From: Raffaelea ambrosiae
Taxonomy: Eukaryota; Ascomycota; Sordariomycetes; Ophiostomatales; Ophiostomataceae
Assembly (NCBI GenBank): GCA_002778195.1
Contig: PCDI01000005.1
Coordinates: 3,111,102 to 3,175,101, forward strand
Length of the DNA stretch: 64,000 bases
Reading direction: 5' to 3'
Below are positions 9,880 through 21,917 of this stretch, one piece after another. Each line of letters starts with the position of its first letter. Positions within the stretch are counted from its first letter, which is position 1. The translations under genes were made by a program, and so were the position numbers. The notes below the pieces were generated by a model, which saw nothing but the letters and a program-made list of their open reading frames with translations, ran no database searches and was not told the origin of the DNA.

Positions 9880-10893
9880 ATGCGTTTATTTTTCGTTCGC
9901 CACGGCGAGTCTGTGGACAACGTTGCCGGCCTCTAGTTAGTCTGCACCTGGGTCTGGGTTGTGTTGATTCTTCCCCCGTTTGCTCCTTTTGATGTGGGTA
10001 GGAAGAATTGGCAGCTGCTCACACTCATCTGCGACTACACCCAAAGTGCAGGCTCGCGTGACTCGGCCTTGACCTCCCACGGAGTCGTGCAGGCGCGTCG
10101 TCTTGCCCAGCATTTGGCTGGCCGCGGACTGAGCGTCTCGCACATCTTCTCGTCGAACCTGCAGCGGGCGTCCAAAACAGCCCAGGCGATCTTGGACGCG
10201 CAAAACCGGAAGCAGCCAAGGGACAATTCTCGGGCAACACAAGTCACACACGTTACTGATCTGCGCGAGCGAGACTTTCGCTCGGCCGAAGGAAGCCGTT
10301 TTGGCAGACCTCGAGGTGGAACGGAGCGTGCGAACCTCGACGATGCCGAGTCTAAAGAAGAGATGCGCGTACGTGCTGGTCGGTTCATCGAACAGCACCT
10401 CGAGCCTCTCTTTGTGGACGACAAGTACAAACAAACAGAGCATTCAGTTGTTGTGGTGTCTCACGGCATCATCTTGAATGTCCTGCTGTCCCTGCTTCTC
10501 CTGAGGCTCACTCCTGGCGAGTTGGCGCGTCTGTCGACACAGCATGCCGGCGACGGAGGCACTCGTTCTCCTTCCGATTTGCACTTGTCTTGGCGAAACA
10601 CTGGCTATGTCGAAGTGGATGTTGGCAACGCCGAGCACGTTCCTGCACCGTTGGTTGCTGGACACCAAGAACCCTTGGACGACAGCACTCGGCAGGACAG
10701 AAGTCTGTCTTCCAGCGGGAAACAAACGAGACGTGTCAATGTCAAACTCAGCGTCGTTGTCGTGGACTGCGTGGAGCACCTTCAAGGACTCCAGAAAACG
10801 CGTGGCGGTATTGGCAGTGCCGCTTTTGACAAAAAGCAGAAAACAATGGACTCCTTCTTTGGGCCGGCGGCCAAACGACCAAAGACGGGATGA
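9880..10893 (+). CDS. Histidine phosphatase (phosphoglycerate mutase-like) with C-terminal PIP-box-like motif
   Basis: Two exons (9880-9935, 10047-10893) give 300 residues. Exon 1 encodes MRLFFVRHGESVDNVAG; splicing GTTAGT...AAAG joins it to YAGSRDSALTSHGV, the classical second block of this superfamily. The nucleophile is His8 in RHGE and the second catalytic His is about residue 158 in VVSHGIILN. Substrate is not predictable: the family covers phosphoglycerate, fructose bisphosphate and protein phosphatases. Residues 180-280 are loop-rich. The C terminus carries QKTMDSFF (residues 283-290) followed by GPAAKRPKTG. This matches the PCNA-interacting consensus Q-x-x-[ILM]-x-x-[FY]-[FY] next to a basic, nuclear-signal-like tail. 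That would place the enzyme in the nucleus, which is inference. The acceptor AAAG is weak but the joined protein fits the family exactly. Confidence 0.88.
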
Positions 10894-11613
10894 CCGTCTG
10901 TCTGCCCTGGGGCAGAGGGGGATCGAGGCAGTCCTGTGCCTCTTTCCCCGTCACAACGCAAAAGGTTAGTTGAATACCAGGCTCCATACACCACACACAT
11001 GCAGTTTTATTTCCCTTTGCCCAGTTGCATCAAATGATGATAAACACTTTTCACAGACCTGTTCTGAACAACTCGTGTGGATAAATCAGTCCAACCGCTA
11101 TCTGATACTTGCAACTCCTCATCCGTCTATTTTTGCTTCAGCCAAACCGCTTTCTGGAAGCTTCTAGCTGACTTTGAAAAAAACAGACTTTTCCCAGGTA
11201 CAGACCACGAGAAGCACTCCACATCGAGAAACTAAGAATTTGTGATACGTAACATGTCGCTATAAGAAAATAATAAACGAACTAAATTTTTTATTTTTGA
11301 AATAAAAACCCGCATTTCCATAATCTCGCTTCCTATGATGCACTTTCAACACAAATTCCTCCGTGCTTGTGACAACAAAATTCCTCTCAATTGGTTCTCG
11401 TATTCTGATGCCGCCGTGCTCGGATGAAAGAGCACGCGACATTGACCCGTCAATCACCTTTGCCTTCACCGTGCTTTCTGCATGCAGGGGAGAGCAGCTA
11501 GCCTGGATGATTATCAGAGTTTTCCCTCCCCTTTTCCCGTTGCCACACTATCGGCCAATCTCGGTCACTCTCGGTGAATGCCAACCTGGCTTTTTGGGCC
11601 CCGGGGTCTAGAC
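10894..11613. other. Intergenic, no gene seen
   Basis: Convergent 3' ends of the histidine phosphatase (+) and the alkyltransferase-like gene (-). AT-rich; no open frame resembles a protein. Confidence 0.6.
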
Positions 11614-12186
11614 TCATCTGTCACTGTCACCGTCATCGTCATCGTCATTATCATCGTCATCGGCGCCCTCTCTGGCCTCTGATGGTAGTACCCTAGGGAA
11701 CCACCCGTACTGACCGAGATCTACCGATAGTTCTCCCATGGCATTTGTCTCCACCTCAACGCCCTCTGCTTCCAGCTGAGCAGCTTGGCGCTGTCTTCCG
11801 TCACCTGTCCCATCGCCACGCGGTGAGATGACCCCCTTTGCATTCAATACGCGTTGCCAGGGAACATTGCCACTGTGGAATCGTGGGGGGCCGTTTGGGT
11901 TGCTATCTTCAGGGGATGGCAGGTGCTTGAGACATATGCCAACCTGCCGTGGTCGTTGAGCTGCAACACAAGGAAAGGTTATCAGTTGCGGTGTGAATTT
12001 ACTATGCAATGTCCTGCTGCCGTTGGGGGGTAGGTTGCAGTAACGTGTTGAGAAGTGGGAGGCAGACTCACGTGTTCCGATCAAGTTGGCAATGTGGCCG
12101 TAACTAGTAACTTTCCCGTAAGGGATCTCCTGAACAGCGGAATAGACCGCAAAGAAAAAAGATTCTGCCTCGTCGGAGCGCGGCAT
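11614..12186 (-). CDS. atl1: Alkyltransferase-like protein (ATL/Atl1 family), DNA alkyl-lesion sensor
   Basis: Two exons on the minus strand (12186-12072, 11960-11614; 111-nt intron) give 153 residues. It has the DNA-binding fold of O6-alkylguanine-DNA alkyltransferase: AVQEIPYGKVTSYGHIANLIG (helix-turn-helix region), then GTPQRPRQVGICLK formed exactly at the splice junction, and NVPWQRVLNAKGVISPRG. The alkyl-acceptor Cys of the normal PCHR motif is replaced by Trp73 (PWQR). This is the defining mark of ATL proteins, which bind alkylated guanine without repairing it and hand it to nucleotide excision repair. Odd: the C-terminal tail ends in about 20 residues dominated by Asp, encoded by a GAT/GAC repeat; its role is unknown. 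The Trp also makes decay unlikely, as the rest of the protein is well kept. Confidence 0.93.
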   Translation of the reverse strand: MPRSDEAESFFFAVYSAVQEIPYGKVTSYGHIANLIGTRESASHFSTRYCNLPPNGSRTLHSKFTPQLITFPCVAAQRPRQVGICLKHLPSPEDSNPNGPPRFHSGNVPWQRVLNAKGVISPRGDGTGDGRQRQAAQLEAEGVEVETNAMGELSVDLGQYGWFPRVLPSEAREGADDDDNDDDDDGDSDR

Positions 12187-12953
12187 CTTGGTATGCGCTG
12201 ATCTCGTGTTGTCTTACTCAGCTGCCAGAGAAGAGAATTTGGATTTATGGTGTATTAATAGGCGGGGGCAGTTTTGATGAGGGGCATCGCCCACGCCCCT
12301 GAAGGTAAAAATAGACGTAGGCGAAAAATAACAACAACAGCAACAACCACAACAACAATCAGAATGATAATGATAATAATGATAAATAGGATAAAAATTA
12401 AGCAGTATTTAAAACTACAGACGGCTACTATCGCCACACTTTAAATCGAACCTTGGCTTGGGTGCTGCATGTGTCGTACAATCGATGCATGCATGCAAGC
12501 TTTCCGGACCCTCTTTTTAAAGATTCCTCCATCGGAAAGGCACAGTAAGACAGTAAGCAATGGCCTAATGATTCTGTCAGAATTTTGTTTTCATTGTTCA
12601 TCGCTAATAACCAAACTACAGCGCACACCAAGCTTTTCTACTCTCTTTTTCCGTATTCGGTTGTGCATCCCCTCACGCAACTCCCCAGGTCTTCCAGACG
12701 GTCATCAGAAATAAGCAATTTTGCTCAAGTGTCATTCCAAGCTTTCAGTCATATCCCACACAGCCAGCTGCGGCAACTCCTTCCGTCATCCTCGCCCCTC
12801 GATGCACCTTCAATTCCGTATAAAAAACTCCCACGCCACACCGACAGCAGTTGGCTTGATCGTGTCGATAAACAAAGCATATAAAATTATCCAAGGCTAG
12901 AGTAGATAAAAAACATGGCAAAGAGAAAATGGTAAGAAGAAGACAAAATGCGC
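12187..12953. other. Intergenic, no gene seen
   Basis: Upstream DNA of the ATL gene and the 3' flank of ADH1. Contains an AAT/AAC-rich low-complexity patch (about 12325-12400). No supported coding region. Confidence 0.6.
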
Positions 12954-14280
12954 TTATTTGCTGGTGTCAACGACGTAGCGACCCACGACCTTGTTAGCGT
13001 GCATCAGCTCATAGATCCGGGGCAGTTCGCTGAGGCCGACCACCTGGTACGGGCACTTGATCAGGCCCTGGGCGAAGAAGTCGAGAGCCTCGGCGGTGTC
13101 CTGGCGGTTGCCGACGTAGCTGCCGCGGATGGTGATCATGCGGACAACGGTGTCAAAGACGGGGGCCTTCAGGAAGGCGTTGGCGGGCAGACCAATGCAG
13201 ATGACAGTGCCGCGCGAGCGGACGTACTGCGAGGCCTGCTGGAAGGGGCGCTCCTGGACAGCCAGGCAGAGCACGGCGTGGGGGCCAAGGCCATCGGGAG
13301 TGGCGGCCTTGACGTCGGCGACGACGTCCTTGCTGGTGGAGAAGTCGACGAAAGCCTTGGCACCAAGCTCGCTGGTGCTCTTGCGCTTGTCGTCTCCAGC
13401 ATCAATGGCGATGGGGTGCAGGCCCATGGCCTTGGCGTACTGGATGGCCATGTTGCCGAGACCACCGCCAGCACCGACAATGGCGACGTACTGGCCGGGG
13501 CGGGCGCCCGACTCCTTCAGGCCCTTGTACACGGTGATACCGGCGCACAGGACGGGGGCAATGGCCTCGAGGGACAGGTTCTTGGGGATGCGGGCGACGT
13601 GGGCAGCGTTGGCGACGGCGTACTGCTGGAAGGAGCCGTCGACGGTGTAGCCGGAGAGGGTAGCGTGGGCACAGAGGGGCTCGTCCATGGCCTGGCAGAA
13701 GCTGCAGGCCAGGCAGGAGCCGTTGAGCCACTTGATGCCGACGTGGTCGCCGATCTCAATGTCATTGACCAGCTCGCCCTTGGCCACGACAATACCGGCA
13801 CCCTCGTGGCCACCGACCAGAGGCATCTTGGTATCCAGGGGCCAGTCGCCCATCATGGCGTGCAGGTCCGTGTGGCAGACACCAGAGTACTTGACGTTGA
13901 CCAGGACCTCATTAGGGGCCGGGGTGCCGACAGGGATCTTCTTGTAGACCGGGGCTGGGGCATGTTAGTGGTGATGTAGTAGGTAGTGGGTGGGTATGTG
14001 TACAAATGTAGGAAGTAGCCAAAGTATCAAACAAGATTCAAACAAGTAGACACCCGGCCGACTGGCAGAGGCCACCGGGTGGTCCAGCAGACGGCCAGAC
14101 ACACGGGATACCCCCGAGATACATGAAATACATGAAAATCACACCAAAAAGATACATGGAAAGAGACCTCAACAGCCCAACAGCAACAGAGAGGAAGAAC
14201 AGAGACAGGTTCTACTTACGGCTGCCGGTCTTCTCAATGACCTGAGCCCACTGCTCCTTGGGGATCTCGACAGAGGCCAT
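12954..14280 (-). CDS. ADH1: Alcohol dehydrogenase 1 (zinc, NAD-dependent)
   Basis: Two exons on the minus strand (14280-14220, 13954-12954) give 353 residues, the family norm. It interconverts ethanol and acetaldehyde in the cytosol. Seen: catalytic zinc ligands Cys47 (GVCHTDLHA) and His70 (GHEGAG), the structural-zinc cysteines in CLACSFCQAMDEPLC, and the NAD-binding GAGGGLGNMAIQYAKAMG. The start exon MASVEIPKEQWAQVIEKTGS is typical; splicing creates PPVYKKIPV. The 265-nt intron is the longest in the window. A minus-strand TATAAAG box lies at 14458-14452. Strongly biased, C-ending codons suggest high expression. Confidence 0.97.
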
Positions 14281-17200
14281 CTTGCGTGTAGTGAAGGTTC
14301 GTTGGTATGAAGTAGAGGCAGAAAAGTGCGAGTGAGTCAAAAAGGGCTGGATCTTGGGTTCGAGCTTGTTGGTTTGGCACAGTTGTTTGCGATGATGAAG
14401 CAGGCGCTGCTGGGAGCCATGAGCAAGCAGAGACGAGCGGAGGGAGGACAGCTTTATACCTGCCAGCGCCCGCATTGGGGAAGCTGCCGCCCAGAGGGGA
14501 AGCTGCGGAGAAGCTGTGACGGGAACGAACATGGCGCCTGTCTTGGTGGAAGTCTAGTTGTCTTGGAGCTACAGGGCAGGGAAGTACGGCAGTACAGGGC
14601 TCGGCGGTGGTGATTGGCAGTGGGTTGGTGAGGCAAAAAATGCTGGTGCTTTGCAGTTACGTGGTCGATTGAGTAAAAAAAGGGCGCGCCGGTCGTCCCT
14701 TCCCCCTTTGGCACACCCCTCCCTGGCTGCCCCTCCCCGCCTTGCCTGCACCCTCCTACACCTGCTGCGGTGGGTGTCTATCTGGTGACGGCAGGCGGCC
14801 AAGCGGGCGCGGACCCCACGCGGACCAAGCACGCCCCGAAACGTATGATGGTGACGTTGATGCCAGCGATTAAGCTGCTGCTGCGAGGGGCACCGCTAGG
14901 GGCTTTGTTTAGGGGGGGCACTCGCCGCTAACTGACCCAGCTGCCGGCGTGCGCTAAGCCGACAGCGACTCGACCGGCGGAGAGGGCCAGTCGATCCGTG
15001 CTTTGTGCAGCAGGCGACCACTTTTTCCAGACCCAGATATCCGTGAGCCCGATGCCAGGCCAGAGCGACATCGCACGTCTGTTGGTGCCCTGGATCTGGG
15101 GGGCATCCCTGGTGACTTTCTGCGCTGCATTCGGCTGCGGAGCGATTTGTTGGCCCCGGTGAGGTGAGTTCTGTGGGCTCTCTGCGTTCTGTGATGTTCT
15201 GCTGGGCCGTTCTGGGGAGACGCATCACCATTTTCCTGGCTTTCGTCTCCAGTCGTCTCCATTTCTTCTCCAATTCGCCTCCTCTTTCGCGTTGTTGCCC
15301 CCTCTGTTCTTTCTGAGCATCACCTGCTTGCGCGGAGGCTTTCTCCCCGGTCACCGGCGGCAGGGGCTCGAAATAGAAAAGACGAAAAAAGAGGCAGGGA
15401 AAGGCTAACACAAAACAACCCGCCAAATTCGCCGCAGAGGCTCCGTACGAGGCGCCGGCCAGACCACCAAGACGCAACGGCATTCCACTCGGCCTCGACC
15501 AAGCCAGTTAGTGGAGCTTCCGCACTGCAACCCTGGTCCTCTAGTTCTGTTGCTACCGCAGCCATCTCCATCCCACAGCAGCGAGTGCCTGGGCCAACCC
15601 AACGTATGCCCTTCTGCTTGGAGGAAGTTCCTTCCGAGACAGCCGCTCGGGTTGCTTACGGTGTATTGCCTATCGGAAATGAACCTGCCATGGCAAATCC
15701 CATGTTACTCCCAGCAGGCTCGCTTACCACTGGCTTAGGTATTTTAGCGAGCGTTCAGAATTTCCATTTTGGTTCCCTCTCGTGACCGACACGTGCGGCC
15801 GTCAAAGTGGCAAAACTTCATGACCGTTCTGGGACTTCTGGGACTTTCGGTGACAAGAAAAGGGGCAAGTTAAAACCCAGAAGCTGCCACCGCATCCCCT
15901 AAACACGAGAGCAGTCGAGGACGTCCCTGTGACGCGCAAAAAAAAAAAAAAAAAGACGAGACAGAATGAAGCAGTTGCTGAGGCAAAAACGAGAGTTGTC
16001 TGGCAAGTCCAAGGGAGACCCCACAGTAGGCTCCTTGCTTCCTTCCTAATTCTGCGACAATACCGCAATAACTAATACGGCAAAAAGACTGCAGGACTGC
16101 ACCCTGCTATGTAAAAACCCCGCCCAAGTCCCCATAGTTGCACCCCAAGAACCAGGTCTCTCTCCTCTGCAGGTTGGGAGCCGCTTCCCTTGATGCGGTT
16201 CCCGGCTACAGCGACACGGCCGTTTCGCCGAGCTTCCCCAAATTCCTTGTTTAGGAGGAACGGAGACCGAGGACATAGCGTCTGAGCCCAGAAACCCCAA
16301 ATCTGGACTAACGGAAACAACTGCAGACGGCGTGAACCCCTCACCAACTACCCCGGAATTGGGGCTACACAGTGCTTCCCCTCCCAACGAGTGGGGTACG
16401 TCTGCGACCTAGAACCCAGGATGCACAATCTGACTGGGCGAACCAGACGATGCAGGACTAAAGGATCACAAGTGGCAACAGTTCCAGTTGGGGTAAAGCG
16501 GAGGAACGGAGAGTACGCCCATCTCCACACATCGCTTCAGCTGAGGCCGTGATAGTGGCTTGCGGATGCTTGCCGCATCCAAGCGTGCGCACAATAAGCG
16601 TCGCAGCATGTGGAAAAGCAGGCACACATGCACGGGGAAGGCTTGCCCCAAGGACCCAAAAAGGAAAGAATAGAAAAAAAGAAGACAGCGTCCCACGGGG
16701 TAAAGGGAGGCATCGTACGTCTTCGGGGCGCAGGCTGCGGGGTCTCCAGATTGATCAACAACCCCTGGACGGCGTTGTTCGCCGCTCGCCGAATCAATAG
16801 CACTCTTTGCCACCGAGGGGAAGAAGTCTGAGGAGAAGGGCCTGGAAAGGCGTGTCTGGGGCTGCAGCAGACCTGGCGGCCGAGACCCTTGTCGCAGCTG
16901 GAGGGTGGCAGCCAAGGCCAAGTTGAGGGACGTGTAAGTGACAAGCAGTTCGTGGCGGATTATGTAGCGGATGTGACATAGCCGTTCCTAGGGGAGCATT
17001 ATGAAATTCGGGAGAGCCCAAACACAGGCCAAGGCATGTCCATCAGATGGCCAGACTGGCCGTCGGCGGTCGCCTCTCGCTCTCGTGCCGACCCGGCGGC
17101 CACGGTATCTCCCTGGCCTGAACTCATGGCATATTGCATCATGTCCTCTACTGAGTGCTACACCCATCCATGTCTACATGTTGCTGCTATAGGATTGGGT

Positions 17201-17990
17201 GGCAGATGTTGCCGTCATGCATGGCTTGGCCATCTCTGCTGTACCTTGCATGATCGACAGCTTGTGCCCGATAGGTACATATGATGCTGCTGGCGATGAT
17301 GCAGCAACAGGCATGCCTTGGCTTCATCCCCAAAAGTTGAAACAATGTGATTGGCCAATCCGGCTTGCCTCGTGAGCTCAATGTACAGTCGTAGCCAATT
17401 GCCCGTCCAGCCCTTGATATAGAGTAACATGTCATTCTGGAGACATATCGACGGATACCAACTATGTTAGTGTCGCCCTCGCAAAGGGCCGGTGCGCAAT
17501 GGGTTGACTACCCCTAGTCATGTTTGCCACCAAAAGCATGCCATAGTGACACCCCGAACTGTACAACCGCACCTCGTCTACAAAAGGCTGGCGTAGCATA
17601 AGACCCCCCCCCCGTCGTCCTATAGAGCAACGAGACATTGGTAGTAGAAAGTGAGACAACTTGTCTATCAGATAGAAACGGCACATACTCTCTAAATTTG
17701 GAAGGGCTTCTTCGTATCAGAGGAGACAAGTCGCCATTTGAAACCCATAAACGAAGAAAATATCATGATGTCAGTTGAACAGCACCGTCTTCGCATAGAC
17801 GGTGTCACGGGACTACGCACGTGCTACGAAAACTTTGCGGGCGAGATGAAATTTCTGCCCCGCCAAGGCTCGACACTGATAAGCCAAGAGAGGCTGAGAT
17901 AAGGACGAAGTCCAGCTCGTCACGATCATCAGACGAAGAACCACTCAACAGGGTGCCTTTGTGGATGTATATCCCTAGGAGCTGCTCAAC
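14281..17990. other. 3.7-kb stretch without a supportable gene
   Basis: The first 200 nt are the ADH1 leader and promoter. Beyond that, many overlapping open frames occur on both strands but none shows a domain, consistent exon structure or credible start. The longest, a minus-strand frame at 14896-15483, is Arg/Gln-rich and overlaps other frames. No transposon ends, long repeats or tRNA-like folds were recognised. It may be regulatory, contain a non-coding RNA, or be a decayed element. Confidence 0.6.
14452..14458 (-). promoter_or_regulatory. TATA box of ADH1
   Basis: TATAAAG reads on the minus strand about 172 nt upstream of the ADH1 ATG at 14280. Confidence 0.6.
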
Positions 17991-20344
17991 ATGCAGCCCC
18001 GCATATCACAGCGCCAGTCGCTAGCATGTCGTGGTACGTTGTTTGAGCCTGAATCACGCCCGCTCCACCCGTCTCCGCCTTATCCTGACATCATCGCCAG
18101 AATGCACCCGGCGGAAACGGAAATGTGATAAGGAAATACCCTGCTCGCGATGCGTGCGGCTGGGCCTCAACTGCGATCGCGAGGTCATCTATCTGAGACG
18201 GCACATCAGCCAGAATGGCCCTGAGATATCCTTTCTTTCTTCACTACGCGAGGAGCTCCAGAGCCCGAACCCAGCCCGCATCTCACGAGCAGTCCAGAAG
18301 CTCACCGAGAGGATCGAATATCTCCAGTCTGGACGAGCGAATGACGGCGGCAGCAGCAGCAGTGGCAACAGTAACGGCAAAGCCGATACGACGACAAGGG
18401 ATATTCTAGGGGATGTCAGCTTTACGAAGACGAAACTGGGTGACTCCTCATCTACCACGACAGCCACAGATGCCATTGTCGACGGAGGAAGTGATCCTGA
18501 CGGACAGGACTCCCTCATTGTGACGGCGCTCGAACACATTGCCTGGGGGCGAAACTATGGCAGCTGCTATCCGCATCGCCGCTGTGCCTGCCAGTACAAC
18601 CGCAGCTGGTCAGAGCTGTCCTCGATCAACAGCCAGTCCTTCCAATTTGCGCGCTCCCCCATCGCTGCCACTGTCAATCTGCCTGATCGTAGCCTGGCCA
18701 AGTCTCTCGTCAACTTTCACATCGAGTTCATTGCCTGGCACCACAACTGCATACACGCGCCGACTTTCTTACAGCAGTGCAACATCTTTTGGGAAACAGG
18801 GGAGTGCGACCAACTGCAGTGGATTGCGCTCTACTGCTCCGTGCTGGCCACATCGCTCTTTTGCCTCCAGCACAGCCCCAAGTACCAGACCCGGTACGAG
18901 TATGGTCTGGGCTCCATGCCCTACTCAGCCCAGGCCTTGTTTAAGACGATGATCGATGTTTTGTACGAGAGCAACTTCCTGCTAAACATTTCCCTCTACT
19001 CGGTCCAGGCAGTTGTCATATCAACAGAGATTGCCCACAACCTGGGCCACAGCCAGCTGAACGCAACCCTCTTTAGCGCCGCCATACGCATAGCAGAGTG
19101 CCTGGGCGTTCACAAGATCGAAGACAAGGACGACGACAAGGCAATAGCTTCTGGGACCGAGTCTGAAGCCTGGCACGAGGCATTGGAAAGGGAAGTTGGG
19201 AGACGGGTCTGGCTGCAAATGATCATCCAAGACCACTTTGCCATTCCATTTACCGATTCGTACGGCATACACCCGGCCGACTATTCTACAAGCATCAGCA
19301 AAAACGCCAATGATGCCGACCTGGTGCCCATGCCAAACAACGTGCCCACCATCAGCACCTACACGCGCGTCCTGGCATCCATTGCACACATCATGCCTGA
19401 GCTGGCCGACGGCATGGGCCCTCTCAAGGCCAGAAAACCGATCCATGAACAATACGAACATGTCTTGGCCATGGACCAGAAGATGAGACAGGTCGTAAGG
19501 GCCATCCCCAGGTTTCTTCTCCAGCCAGACCCCATTCTCGAAGCTCAAATCCCTTGGCTTCGTATTGCACGGCAGAGTCTCGCCATTACTGCGGCAGAAA
19601 AGGTGAAGTGCTTCACGTCCCCCCCCCCTTGCCTCTGCCTTTGTCGTTTTTTCCCCCTGGGAACTAACACACAAGTAGATCATCATGATCCATCGACCAT
19701 TTATGTTTCGCTCTTTCCAGTCTCCCATCTACGCACCCACCAGACGAACATGCGTCTCCGCTGCTATGACGATACTACGAGAGCACCGAAATATCACAGA
19801 GACTGGGGAAGTTTCTCTCTGGACGCATACGGCTTTCTGCATCACTGCTTCTTTGATCCTCTGTTTTGAGCTCATCTGCCATCGGTCCGAGAGTCGAGAC
19901 GACACAGGGGAAGACGAGTCGGCCGAGCAAAGAGCCATCTATGCGAACTCGATTCAGAGCGCTCGCCAGTATTTGGCTAGCCGGACCAGTGATGTCATTG
20001 CCCAGAGGGGCGTGTTGCTCATCAACTCCATTTTTACCGGGATGCCCGGGGCTGCAACGCCCGACGTAAGCATTGCTAGTGACTCCGGACGCAATCCGGC
20101 CGTCTCTATCAGCTTTGAGGAGATTGTTTCCCGGTTCTCACTGGATTGGGCCATTCTTGGGTTCAACACCGACATCCAGAGCCAGCCGTCGGTTTCACCA
20201 GTCGACGTGCAGTCTGGAGCCACCCGAACACCTGCTGCTGGTGGCCCCGGCTTTGCGGAAACATTTGATCAAGACTTTGAAGATTTTGATGCATGGTTCC
20301 AGCACATTTTCACCACCACCAGCGGCGCAACGTCCTTTGAATAG
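17991..20344 (+). CDS. Zn2Cys6 zinc-cluster transcription factor
   Basis: Three exons (17991-18033, 18101-19602, 19679-20344) give 736 residues. The first intron splits the zinc cluster: exon 1 supplies the first Cys and exon 2 the rest, giving CRECTRRKRKC then DKEIPCSRCVRLGLNC. The spacing is C-x2-C-x6-C-x5-C-x2-C-x6-C, the exact GAL4-type pattern. A short Ser/Gly/Thr-rich linker follows, then the helical fungal transcription-factor region (about residues 200-520; DMGL-like turns around ALYCSVLATSLF and AAIRIAECLGVHK). The second intron is phase 0 and joins AAEK to IIMIHRPFM, a common block of the family. The start is fixed by an in-frame TAG 15 nt upstream. It converges with the first TauD gene (144 nt between stops) and may control the divergent TauD pair; that is inference from position. 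Confidence 0.93.
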
Positions 20345-20488
20345 TCAATACTTTGTTGATTTTGCAACGAGCTATCTTGTCAATAACTATCCACAGTCAT
20401 ACTGGACAGAAGGCTCTTGTACCCGACGAAGAGTCCCCAGAAATGCACATCGCATGTCTACTTTTGTAGTACAATCCACCACGTATAT

Positions 20489-21917
20489 TTACTGTACTCT
20501 CACGAAGCCAGTCTCGTTGACCCCTGCGTATTTTCTGAACGCCTTGGGAGCGGTACCGCTCGTCATCGTGCACTGCCACATCAGTCTCTTCTTGTCCTCG
20601 TCCTCCTTGTGCTGTGCCAGCTGTCCCGTGATGCTGTGCATGACACCACGGTTGTGGAAGATGACAATGTCCCCCTCCTCCCATCTGTGTGCGTAGATGT
20701 TCTCGGCTGCCCATATGCGCTTCTGGAAACCGTAGACGATCTTGCGGACTTGTTCCACGTCATCAATGACAGTTTCCTTACCCGTCGTGGGGTTACGCGT
20801 AGTCAGCTTGTAGACGCAGCAGCCGTGAACCTGGAGGAATGGACGGTCGGGGTTGTAAGGGTGCCTCCACACCATCTAGTTATCAAGTTAGAAAACAAGA
20901 GACTGAGAAAGCGGCTGTCCGTGGGAAGTCAGGTCCAATCTTACAGGGTGCTCGGCGACTTTCTCCCAGGACCATTCAGAGAGGTTCTCGACGGAAGTCT
21001 CCTTGCCCATGTGAGGAATGGACAGTCCATCCTCGGTCGACTTGCAGTGCCGGATGAACTCATAAGCCTGTGGTGCGTAGGTGACAGTAGTATTGAGAGC
21101 AAACTCTTTGTCTTCGGGACTGAGCAGATCAAAGGCCCGGGCACCAGAGAAGACTGGATCGATATTACGTCAGCATCACTGAGAAGAGGAAGGCAGAAAT
21201 CTTGGGGCACTCACAAGCTGTTGCACCAGCAGCAACTTGTTTCTCCTTTCCATCAGGAAATTTCAGCTTCTGATCCTCTAACGCAGGAACCTTGACAGCA
21301 TGAAGGATAGTGACCTCCCCAGGAAGTCTCTCGTAGAAAGGAGTGTCCATGTGCCATCTGTAAGGGCGAGTGTATCCAGCGTCGATCTCCTCACGGGACA
21401 AGGGTTGTTCATGGAAAGTTGTGTGATCCTTGTATACAGTTAGTATAACTTATAAGTGCCTTGAATTGTGTGTATGTGTGTGTGTGTGTCCTCATACCAA
21501 GTGAATGACTTCGAGTTCCTCCAAGCCCTCGTAGTTCTTGAACTTGCCGCTGCCAATGATGCCAACCTGGGGCGCTCTGGGAATTCTGCCAGCCTTGTAA
21601 GCTGACAGAATATTCTTCGGATCACTCACGGCCTTTTCGCCCGCAGAGTGAATGTCAGAAGCAGTAGGATCGAATATTTTGGCAAGCTGTGGCACCACAG
21701 TTGGGTCTAGGCCCTTTTGGTTGCGAATCACAACGACTTGGTTCTCAAAGAGAGCCTGACGAAAGACTTCCTTGTCATTCTCCGTTAAAGAGGCAAGATC
21801 CAACAGCTTCCCAGAGGCTTGGGGGAGGTGAACCTCGGCCCCGATCTGAGAAGACTGTCGTATATCAGCAGGAAGCTTCTCGAATGAGAGTCCCGTTGAG
21901 ACTTCACGAGCCGGCAT
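20489..21917 (-). CDS. TauD/TfdA-family Fe(II)/2-oxoglutarate dioxygenase (A)
   Basis: Four exons on the minus strand (21917-21498, 21428-21215, 21153-20945, 20875-20489) give 409 residues. The family hydroxylates substrates such as taurine, sulfonates, sulfate esters or chlorophenoxyacetate using Fe(II) and 2-oxoglutarate. The metal triad is visible: His166 and Asp168 in RWHMD, and a distal His361 in GVMHSITGQ. Also present are the N-terminal FENQVVVIRNQKG and the FSGARAFDLLSPEDKEFA block rebuilt by splicing. No targeting signal is clear. The frame is open further upstream to 22157 with a hydrophobic stretch, but the MPAREVSTGL start fits the family better. The gene is divergent from a second TauD gene across 537 nt. 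Substrate is unknown; sulfonate or sulfate-ester use is a guess. Confidence 0.93.

Noticed and set aside
12948..13979. Long plus-strand frame opposite ADH1
   Set aside because: Shadow of ADH1; its Val/Asp/Gly-rich composition is the reverse complement of strongly biased ADH1 codons.
14896..15483. Minus-strand frame of 195 codons
   Set aside because: Arg/Gln-rich, no domain, weak start, and overlapped by other equally long frames on both strands, as expected by chance in GC-rich DNA.
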